The notes under the pieces: model-generated
Seen by the model: the letters and a program-made list of their open reading frames with translations, nothing else
The model's database searches: none
What the model was told of the DNA's origin: nothing
Shown here: piece by piece, positions 40,609 to 47,624 of the stretch
Position numbering within the stretch: the first letter of the stretch is position 1
Layout of the letters: the number at the start of each line of letters is the position of its first letter
Origin: JAGRMG01 sp047975215
GTDB taxonomy: Bacteria; Pseudomonadota; Alphaproteobacteria; Rhodobacterales; Rhodobacteraceae
Reading direction: 5' to 3'
Length of the DNA: 64,000 nucleotides
Assembly: GCA_047975215.1 (NCBI GenBank)
Contig: JBKEDD010000005.1
Span: 208,878-272,877, forward strand
Made by a program: the position numbers and the translations under genes

Positions 40609-42807
40609 TCAAGGTTTCGCGGTTTCCAGGATTCGGCTGTCCAGCGACAGGATGCTGCCGGCATCGGCCTCGGCATTGTGTTGCAGCGCGTTGGCATAGC
40701 TTTGCGCGGATTCGGTGGTCGGGCGCAACCCGTCGAACAGCGGGCGCGAGGAATGCAGGACGATTACCTTGCTCTTGCCAAGCGTAGTGTCGTCGACGCG
40801 AAAGGCGATCCGCCCGTTCGGGGCCTGGTCCACGTCATAGGCGACACGCACCGCCACCGGCCCCGCGACCTCGCCGCGCAGCGTGGCCACCCGGTTGTCG
40901 GGACGTTCCAGATTGGGCAGAAGGTGAAACACGTTGCCCGAGACATCCAGCACCGAGACAGTCAGGTAGCCATCGGTCACATCCCCCGGAAGGGTCACGT
41001 CGATCACCGGGTTTTCGCCAACGAAGAAACGCCCCGAAGGGTTGGGCTCGTCGCGATCGCCGACGCGGAAGGCCACGCCGATCGCACTTTCCGGGGCGGC
41101 GGGCAGATGCGCCTCGATCAGGCACAGTGTCGGGTTAAGCACATCGACATCCAGCACCACCTTGCGATCGCCGGCCTGCATTCGCAGCGCATCAAGCAAC
41201 GCGACGCGGGTCGGCGTGCCCGCCACCTGGCCGGTGACGGTCACGGTGCTGCCGGGGCCATAGCCGGTGACGGGCGCATCCTTTTGCGTCAGCGCGCCGC
41301 AATCGGCGTGTTGGTCGAGAACCGGTTGCAGCCTGGCTGCGGGCAGGAACAGGTCTTTCTGCACGATCCGGGCCTCGCCTTCCAGCGCACCGGGAAGGCC
41401 GTCGCCGAACAGTGCCGCGACGCGGTCGCGGATGGCGGCATCGGTTGTCGAACCGCTGACCTCGGCGCGGTTGCCGGTGACGGCCAGGCGCCAGTCGTCC
41501 AGCGCCTGCAGCGATTCCACCGCCGCCAGCACGTCCGCCCCCCAACTGGGTGCGATATCACCTGATGCCAGCGTAAGCGCGGCCTGCCCGGCCTGCCGCT
41601 GCATGATCGCCTCCAGCCGTGCCTTGATATCCTCGGACGGGACATTTCCGGCGGCCCGGGGCGGCCCGTTTGCCGGGCGTTCGGCGAGCAGGGTGAAGGG
41701 CGCGGCCACCGGATAGGCGGGGCCGAGAAAACGGTCGAACACGCCCGCGACATAGCCCCCCGCGCCCGCGACCAGCAGCAGCACGACCGTGAGCGCGGCG
41801 ATGAGGCCGCCGCGCGATCTGCGGCCGTCCGGCGTGGGCGGGGCAGGGCGGGCCGGGCCCGGTGCCGCCGTGCTGTCCGGTTCGGGCCGTGACACGGGTA
41901 CGATCACGGTCGCGTCGGCGATGGTGCCGCTATCGCCGCTATCGCCGCTGCCGGCGGCAGGCGCCCCGGTTGCCGTGCCCGTCCCGGGGTTGTCGAGAAA
42001 CGCCAGAACCTCGGATGCGCTTTGCATCCGGGTCCGGGGGTCGGGGTCGGTCATCCGGTCGATCAGGGTCTTCAGCGGTTCGGGTACGCCTGCCGTGTCC
42101 AGCGGGCGCTTCTTCTGTTCGACCACCTGCATGGGGTTGCGGCCCATGTCGGGCGCGGCGCCGCGGAAATTGGCCAGCAGCAGCGCCCCCAGCGAATAGA
42201 TGTCAGAGCGGGCGTCGGTCTGTCCGTTCAACTGTTCGGGCGCCGCATAGGCGTATTTGCCCGCGAACTCGTTGCCGATGATGGTTTCGGCGCCGGGGTT
42301 GGTATCCTTGGCGATGCCGAAGTCGATGATGACCGCCTGCGCCGGGTCGCCACCGCGCAGGATGATGTTGTCGGGTGAAAGATCGCGATGCACGATGTTG
42401 CGGGCATGTGCCGCCTCAAGCCCCTCGGCGACGCGGCGGCAGATGACCAGCAGTTCGTCGGCCGGCATCGGCCCCTGTTTCAACCTGCGCTCCAGCCCAG
42501 GGCCCTCGACATAGTCCATCAGCAGATAGACATGCCCGTCCCCGGTCCGGTGATTTTCGGAATAACGCACCACCGCGTCGTGACGGACCTCGCGGATGCC
42601 TTCCTCGCGGGTCAGCAGGACAAGATATTCGTCGCTGCCCGAGAACTCCTCCTTCAGCACCTTCAGCGCCACCAGGCGGCCCGAGATCTCGCTGCGGGCC
42701 CTGTACACGTCCGATGTGCCGCCGCGCCCGAGAATCGCTTCGATCCGGTAGGTGTTGTTGACCAGCTCGCCGGGCTGAAAGGCGTCGCCAGGGCGGGATT
42801 CAGGCAT
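40609..42807 (-). CDS. Transmembrane Ser/Thr protein kinase with DUF4384-like periplasmic domain
   Basis: 732 residues. The kinase domain spans about 15-280: GRGGTSDVYRA P-loop, VALKVLKEE lysine, IVHRDLSPDN catalytic loop, DFGIAK metal loop and YAAPEQLNG. The HRDLK lysine that usually contacts the phosphate is Ser. A Pro/Ser linker and one membrane helix (about 335-358) follow. The outer part has a BON-like stretch at about 390-560 and a DUF4384-like domain around 590-680 (PSGRFFVGENPVIDV, GYLTVSVLDVSG, NVFHLLPN). It overlaps no gene but sits 45 bases past the OmpA-like gene, so the two are likely cotranscribed. It may signal cell-wall or envelope stress. Confidence 0.9.
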   Translation of the reverse strand: MPESRPGDAFQPGELVNNTYRIEAILGRGGTSDVYRARSEISGRLVALKVLKEEFSGSDEYLVLLTREEGIREVRHDAVVRYSENHRTGDGHVYLLMDYVEGPGLERRLKQGPMPADELLVICRRVAEGLEAAHARNIVHRDLSPDNIILRGGDPAQAVIIDFGIAKDTNPGAETIIGNEFAGKYAYAAPEQLNGQTDARSDIYSLGALLLANFRGAAPDMGRNPMQVVEQKKRPLDTAGVPEPLKTLIDRMTDPDPRTRMQSASEVLAFLDNPGTGTATGAPAAGSGDSGDSGTIADATVIVPVSRPEPDSTAAPGPARPAPPTPDGRRSRGGLIAALTVVLLLVAGAGGYVAGVFDRFLGPAYPVAAPFTLLAERPANGPPRAAGNVPSEDIKARLEAIMQRQAGQAALTLASGDIAPSWGADVLAAVESLQALDDWRLAVTGNRAEVSGSTTDAAIRDRVAALFGDGLPGALEGEARIVQKDLFLPAARLQPVLDQHADCGALTQKDAPVTGYGPGSTVTVTGQVAGTPTRVALLDALRMQAGDRKVVLDVDVLNPTLCLIEAHLPAAPESAIGVAFRVGDRDEPNPSGRFFVGENPVIDVTLPGDVTDGYLTVSVLDVSGNVFHLLPNLERPDNRVATLRGEVAGPVAVRVAYDVDQAPNGRIAFRVDDTTLGKSKVIVLHSSRPLFDGLRPTTESAQSYANALQHNAEADAGSILSLDSRILETAKP

Positions 42808-42852
42808 GACATACTCCCTGGCGGCCGCTTTGGGACGAACCGCGCAGCGCCC

Positions 42853-43437
42853 TTATCCCAGCGCCTGGAATTCCACCCGCCGGTTGACGTCGGCGCGGGG
42901 GTCGTCGGCGTCGTAGGGAACGCTTTCGCCCATGCCGATGGCCTCGAGCCGGTTCGCGTCCAGGCCGCAGGTGCCGACCAGGTGGCGCTTGACCTCCTGG
43001 GCGCGCAACAACGAAAGGCGCTGGTTGTACTGCGCCGTGCCGGAACTGTCGGTATGGCCGATGATCTGGAACACCGCCACGTCGATCGAACGCATCACCT
43101 GGCACAGCGTATCCAGTTTCGGCTTCTGATCGTTGCGCAGCGCCGCGCTGTCGAAATCAAACGCGATCTGGACATTGACCTGCTCGTCGCGGGCCACGGC
43201 GTTGTAGGCGGGATCCTGTGTGGTGGTGATACTGGCGCTCTCGGTGGATGCAGCGTTGCCCTGCTGACCCGACGGCACGATGACCAGCCCGCGCGTTTTC
43301 TGCTTGGTGAACGCATCCGCTATTTCTTCGGCGGTCATGTCGCTGGCCGATTGCGCCAGCACGGGAACCGGCGCGCCAAGTCCTGTCGCGAGAAAAAGAA
43401 CAGTGCACAAGGCGTTGAATTCGAGGCGAACCATCAA
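42853..43437 (-). CDS. OmpA family outer-membrane/peptidoglycan-binding protein
   Basis: 194 residues. Signal peptide about 1-28 (FLATGLGAPVPVLAQS). Residues 75-190 form an OmpA-like domain with IAFDFDSAALRNDQKPKLDTL, IIGHTDSSGTAQYNQRLSLLRA and GESVPYDADDPRADVNRRVEF, the peptidoglycan-binding Asp and Arg included. It lies 45 bases before the kinase gene on the same strand. Pairing of an OmpA-type cell-wall binder with a transmembrane kinase suggests a sensor unit, but this is an inference. Confidence 0.88.
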   Translation of the reverse strand: MMVRLEFNALCTVLFLATGLGAPVPVLAQSASDMTAEEIADAFTKQKTRGLVIVPSGQQGNAASTESASITTTQDPAYNAVARDEQVNVQIAFDFDSAALRNDQKPKLDTLCQVMRSIDVAVFQIIGHTDSSGTAQYNQRLSLLRAQEVKRHLVGTCGLDANRLEAIGMGESVPYDADDPRADVNRRVEFQALG

Positions 43438-43524
43438 TCGTCCCTCCCTGAACGTGCGGAAGTCGTATTGCGGATGTTATACCACGCACCCGTAACGGAC
43501 AACGATCTTGCGGCCGGACGGTAG

Positions 43525-43910
43525 GCGACGCCCGACTATCTTGAGGCCAAGCTGGGCCAACCCAACGCAAGCCCCGGTGACGATTGCGGAGAGGTCACGA
43601 ACGAGGCCTTCGCCAGCAAACCGGTCAAACGGCAGGTCGGACCGGTTGTCGTGACGATGATGAAGCCGGCCGCCGAATCGCTGGCCCGCGTCTTGGAAAC
43701 CGTGCGCAAGGTGGCCCCCGACCTTTATGCCCCCATCAACCTCCGGGTCATTGTGCGTGCGCAACATCCGGGGAACGACCGACCGCATATCGACCCACGG
43801 TTTCGGTCTGGCGCTGGGTCTGGGGCGCCGGGTTCCGGCGCAAGGACAGCATGCATTTCGAGGTCAGCCGCAGGCAGCTTGACGACTGGATCGCCAATAG
43901 CGAGCTTTGA
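43525..43910 (+). pseudogene. Broken M15-family peptidase (D-Ala-D-Ala carboxypeptidase-like)
   Basis: Frame 1 encodes PDYLEAKLGQP, CGEVTNEAFASK, VGPVVVTMMKPAAESL and VLETVRKVAPDLYAPI, which match the N-terminal half of short M15 peptidases. The expected SNHSWGTAID zinc region is missing. After about 43800 similarity moves to frame 3 (VWGAGFRRKDSMHFEVSRRQL), which is the family's C-terminal zinc-ligand region. An in-frame stop lies just upstream (43522-43524). The gene therefore carries a 5' stop, an internal loss and a frameshift. It sits between the OmpA-like gene and truB, in the segment that splits the truB-rpsO pair. Confidence 0.7.
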
Positions 43911-43995
43911 GGCCGGGCCATGCCTCATGCCGGAGCGGACGCGCGAGGCTGCCCGGCTGGCGGAGCTTTGGCGGGCCAGGCCGCCCGGCCCGAGT

Positions 43996-44910
43996 TCATT
44001 GCGACGTGGCTGAGTGGTTGAATACCCGGCTCGGGTGCAGTTCGCCGGCCTTGTAGATGCCCAGCGCCACCGCCCGCCCGTCGAGCGAGGCCCAGCATTC
44101 GTCGCCGTATTCCACGTCCGACCCCAGCACCATGGCGGGGTTGCCGTTGCGCAGCCGGGCCGCGGATTCAGGCGTGCAGCGAAGTTCCGGCAGGTCGGCC
44201 AACCCGGCTTCGAGGGGGCGAAGATGGGCGTCGAGTTCAGCCGTGCGCGCCATCGCCTCGATCTGTTCGAGGGTCAGCCCGTCATCGGCATCGAACGGCC
44301 CCGACCAGAGCCGGCGCAATTCGCGCACATGCCCAAAACAGCCCAGCACCTCACCCAGATCGCGGGCGATGGACCGGACGTATCCGCCCTTGCCGCAGAT
44401 CATCTCGAGCGTGACGTGATCGGCATCGGGGCGGTCGGTCAGGACCAGTTCCTCGACCCAGAGCGGGCGGGCCGCGATCTCGACCTCCTCGCCGCCGCGC
44501 GCCAGCTTGTAGGCCCGCTGTCCGTCGATCTTGACGGCCGAGAACTTCGGCGGCACCTGCATGATATCGCCCACGAACGCACCCAGCGCGTCCTTGATCG
44601 CCGTGTCGTCGGGGCGGATGTCGCTTTGCGCGATCACCTCGCCGTCGGCATCGTCGGTGTTTGTCGCCTGGCCCAGCCGCACGGTGAACCGGTAGGCCTT
44701 GAGCGCATCGGTGACATGGGGGACCGTCTTGGTCGCCTCGCCCAGCGCCACCGCCAAGAGGCCGGTCGCGTCCGGATCCAGCGTGCCCGCGTGGCCGGCC
44801 TTCTTCGCGTTCAGCGCCCAGCGCACCTTGTTGACGACGGCGGTCGATGTCATGCCCGAAGGCTTGTCGACCACCAGCCAGCCGGAAACGTCGCGTCCCT
44901 TTCTTGCCAT
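43996..44910 (-). CDS. truB: tRNA pseudouridine(55) synthase
   Basis: 304 residues. GWLVVDKPSGMTS, AGHAGTLDPDATGLL (catalytic Asp) and GGYVRSIARDLGEVLG are the family blocks. It makes pseudouridine 55 in the T loop of tRNAs. It is part of the minus-strand run rbfA-(45003)-truB. The 3' end faces the M15 remnant. Confidence 0.96.
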   Translation of the reverse strand: MARKGRDVSGWLVVDKPSGMTSTAVVNKVRWALNAKKAGHAGTLDPDATGLLAVALGEATKTVPHVTDALKAYRFTVRLGQATNTDDADGEVIAQSDIRPDDTAIKDALGAFVGDIMQVPPKFSAVKIDGQRAYKLARGGEEVEIAARPLWVEELVLTDRPDADHVTLEMICGKGGYVRSIARDLGEVLGCFGHVRELRRLWSGPFDADDGLTLEQIEAMARTAELDAHLRPLEAGLADLPELRCTPESAARLRNGNPAMVLGSDVEYGDECWASLDGRAVALGIYKAGELHPSRVFNHSATSQ

Positions 44911-45002
44911 GTCTGACCTTCGATAGTGGTTGCAGGTGGCGCGTTATACGGGCTTGCGCGGGGCGGTCAACGGGGAGGCGTGGCGATCCGTGCGGGCGGA
45001 CA

Positions 45003-45740
45003 TCACTGCGCCGGTTCGACCACCCCCACCACCGGCCCCATCGCGAAACCGGCGTCGTTGCGGCCAAGCGCGGGCGCATAGAGCCGCGATATGTTGCCAT
45101 CGAAATACAGCGCGCTGGGCAGGCCAAGGCCGTCGCGGAACAGCCGCCCGAACTCGTGAAACGTCACCGGGGCGCGGGACATGGCGAACACCACGCGCTG
45201 ACCGTCGGCGCTGGTGCCGACACCGTTGCGGACATGGCGCGAATCTGAATCCGGCAGGAACCGCGGATGCAACTCCCCGTCGATGACCAGCATCGGGCCG
45301 GACTGGGTGGCATGGGCGCAACCGGGGGCGCTGTCGATATAGGCCAGCGTTTCGATCACATCGGCCCGGCCTGCGCGGATGCAGAACACCCCGTTGGGCA
45401 GCAATCCGAAATTCCCTGGCCCGGCATCGGCGATCACGCGCATGATTTGCCGGCCGTTCTCGACATACAGGCCGACCGGACTGCGGTCGTCGTGATACAT
45501 GCCGGCATTCATGGCAAAGCCGAGCCGCGCGCCTTCTGCCCCCAGCATCGAATCGATGTTGGTGAAATGACCGTAGGGCCTCCCCTCGCCGTCATGGAGA
45601 AACAGGCGCAGATCCTCGCGTGCCGCGTCCACCTCGCAGATTGTGTACTGGCGGCTGTCATGCTCGGTATCGCGGCATTCGGTTGCGGCAACCGGCATGG
45701 CGCAGACAGCCGCCAGCACGAAAGCCGCCGCGCGGATCAC
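45003..45740 (-). CDS. Phosphodiester glycosidase family protein (DUF2233/NAGPA-like)
   Basis: 245 residues with a signal peptide (about 1-19, ending AVAAT). FAMNAGMYHDDRSPVGLYVENGR and SGPMLVIDGELHPRF, NGVGTSADGQRVVFAMS, SALYFDGNISRLYAP are typical of the NAGPA/phosphodiester glycosidase fold, which removes N-acetylglucosamine or related groups from phosphodiesters. Likely periplasmic and acting on cell-wall glycans. Its ATG overlaps the rbfA stop by 4 bases, and truB follows 92 bases later, so it is inserted in the rbfA-truB run. Confidence 0.85.
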   Translation of the reverse strand: MIRAAAFVLAAVCAMPVAATECRDTEHDSRQYTICEVDAAREDLRLFLHDGEGRPYGHFTNIDSMLGAEGARLGFAMNAGMYHDDRSPVGLYVENGRQIMRVIADAGPGNFGLLPNGVFCIRAGRADVIETLAYIDSAPGCAHATQSGPMLVIDGELHPRFLPDSDSRHVRNGVGTSADGQRVVFAMSRAPVTFHEFGRLFRDGLGLPSALYFDGNISRLYAPALGRNDAGFAMGPVVGVVEPAQ

Positions 45741-46132
45741 TCGTCCAGATCGCGGCGTACCGCGTCCTGGGCGAACATGCGCCGTGCATCGTCCATCCGG
45801 TCGAAAGTCTCGTCCAGCCGGAAGCGCAGATCGGGCGCGTATTTCAGCCCCAGCTTTCTGCCCGCGACCTTGCGCAATTCACCCTTGTTGCGCGCCAGCA
45901 GCTTCAGCGCATCTTCCTGGCCCTGGCCGCCCAGCGGCAGGACATAGGCGGTCGCCACCTTCAGGTCGGGCGAAACGCGCACCTCGCCCACGGTGATCGA
46001 CATCCGGTTCAACTCGGGGTCGTGCACGTCGCCGCGCGCCAGCACCTCTGCCAGGGTACGCCGGATCTGTTCGCCCACCCGCAACTGACGCTGCGAGGGG
46101 CCGGGACCGTCATGAAACCTGTTCTTCGCCAT
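45737..46132 (-). CDS. rbfA: 30S ribosome-binding factor A
   Basis: 131 residues, the usual alphaproteobacterial length. SQRQLRVGEQIRRTLAEVLARGDV and NRMSITVGEVRVSPDLKVATAYVLPLGG form the KH-like fold that assists late 16S rRNA maturation. The gene is divergent from dapB (84 bases). The next gene overlaps it by 4 bases. Confidence 0.95.
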   Translation of the reverse strand: MAKNRFHDGPGPSQRQLRVGEQIRRTLAEVLARGDVHDPELNRMSITVGEVRVSPDLKVATAYVLPLGGQGQEDALKLLARNKGELRKVAGRKLGLKYAPDLRFRLDETFDRMDDARRMFAQDAVRRDLDE

Positions 46133-46216
46133 GACCCCGATCTAGCCCTTCCCCGGGCCTTTGCCAAGCGGGCCGCGAAAGGGTATCGAACGGGTGAACG
46201 CAAGGAGGGCGGGCGC

Positions 46217-47026
46217 ATGACACACAAGCCGGCAATCGTGGTGACGGGGGCATCGGGACGCATGGGGCAGATGCTGATCCGCACCATCGCGGGCAGCGAG
46301 CAGGCGCATCTCGTTGGCGCACTCGAAAGGCCGGGGCATGACTGGGTGGGGCGAGACGTGGGCGAGGCGCTGGGCGGCGCGGCGCTGGGCGTCACCGTCA
46401 CCGATCAGGCGGTGGACGCGTTCGCGCAGGCGCAGGCGGTGATCGACTTCACCGCGCCCGAGGCCACGCTGGAATTCGCCGAACTGGCGGCCCAGGCGCG
46501 CGCCGTGCATGTGATCGGCACCACGGGGATGAGCCAGGAGCAACTGGAGCGCCTGAAACCGGCGGCCCGGCATGCGGTGATCGTGCGGGCCGGCAACATG
46601 AGTCTTGGCGTCAACCTGCTGGTGGGGCTCACCAGACGGGCAGCGGCCGCACTGGATGCGGATTTCGACATCGAGGTGATCGAGGCCCATCACGGGCAGA
46701 AGGCCGATGCGCCCTCGGGCACAGCGCTTATGCTGGGCGAGGCGGCGGCGGCGGGGCGCGGCGTGGCGCTGGCCGACGTGGCCGAGCGTGGCCGCGACGG
46801 CATAACCGGGCCGCGGCGGCGGGGCGATATCGGGTTTTCGGCAATTCGCGGTGGTGACATCGTCGGCGAACACGACGTGTTGTTCGCCGCGCCCGGCGAA
46901 CGCATCGTGCTGCGCCATGTGGCCACCGACCGTGCGATCTTCGCCCGCGGCGCGCTCAGGGCCGCACTCTGGGGCCAGGGCAAGGCGCCGGGAGAATATG
47001 ACATGACCGATGTTCTGGGGCTGTAG
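46217..47026 (+). CDS. dapB: 4-hydroxy-tetrahydrodipicolinate reductase
   Basis: 269 residues. It reduces hydroxytetrahydrodipicolinate to tetrahydrodipicolinate in lysine and meso-diaminopimelate synthesis. GASGRMGQMLIR is the nucleotide loop, IEAHHGQKADAPSGTA the catalytic and substrate block. An AAGGAGG site lies 9 bases before ATG 46217. It is a single transcription unit divergent from rbfA. Confidence 0.96.
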   Translation: MTHKPAIVVTGASGRMGQMLIRTIAGSEQAHLVGALERPGHDWVGRDVGEALGGAALGVTVTDQAVDAFAQAQAVIDFTAPEATLEFAELAAQARAVHVIGTTGMSQEQLERLKPAARHAVIVRAGNMSLGVNLLVGLTRRAAAALDADFDIEVIEAHHGQKADAPSGTALMLGEAAAAGRGVALADVAERGRDGITGPRRRGDIGFSAIRGGDIVGEHDVLFAAPGERIVLRHVATDRAIFARGALRAALWGQGKAPGEYDMTDVLGL

Positions 47027-47200
47027 CACGCCGCCCGGGATGGCGCCGAATCCTTGAGAAAGGAATTGCACGCGGTTTTGCCACCGCGTGAACAATCCGT
47101 TGCGTGACGGATGGGCGCGTTTGTGCGCGGCATCGCGCCTCTTGCCCCGGCATTCGACTTCGCCCATAACAAGCCGCGAGACAAGAAGGACCGCTGCGAG

Positions 47201-47368
47201 ATGACAATAAAGGCACCCGAAACCAGGATCGTGGATCGTCGCAAGATCGCCTGCGACGGCGGTGAGGGCGCGCTGGGTCATCCGCGCGTCTGGCTTCAGA
47301 TCCCGCAGGAGCAGGGCTGGGTCGAATGCCCGTATTGCGACTGCAAGTTCGTCTACGCGCAAGAGTAG
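47201..47368 (+). CDS. Zinc-finger CHCC-type protein (NDUFS6-like)
   Basis: 55 residues from ATG 47201 after AAGAAGGA. The Cys/His pattern is IACDGG...LGHPRVWL...VECPYCDCKF, the zf-CHCC fold related to the complex I accessory subunit NDUFS6. In alphaproteobacteria such a small protein binds zinc and assists complex I or is of unknown role. It sits between dapB and polA. Confidence 0.8.
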   Translation: MTIKAPETRIVDRRKIACDGGEGALGHPRVWLQIPQEQGWVECPYCDCKFVYAQE

Positions 47369-47416
47369 CAATCGCCCGATCCGATAGCCGTGCCATGGCG
47401 CGCTGACCGGCTTTTT

Positions 47417-47439
47417 GAGTATTTGCGACCAGAAAGAAG
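47417..47439. repeat. Intergenic repeat box, copy B
   Basis: 23 bases that match 27884-27906 at all but one position (T-to-G). Preceded by a possible weak hairpin AGCCG..CGGCT with TTTT (47386-47416) that could end the zf-CHCC transcript. It lies in the 256-base space before polA. Confidence 0.65.
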
Positions 47440-47624
47440 CATGGCGGACCCGCCGGGCGCCAGCGGATCACGGATACATGCGCGCCCCTTCGCGGTGGCG
47501 GCGCGGCCGGCCGGCGAGCAGAGCCGTGCATTCGGGCATCGTGGGGTATCCCGCACAGGTGGTACTGGCATCCGGTCCGGCGGCATGACAGAACGGACCG
47601 GTGCCAAGACGGGGAGACCGCGCG

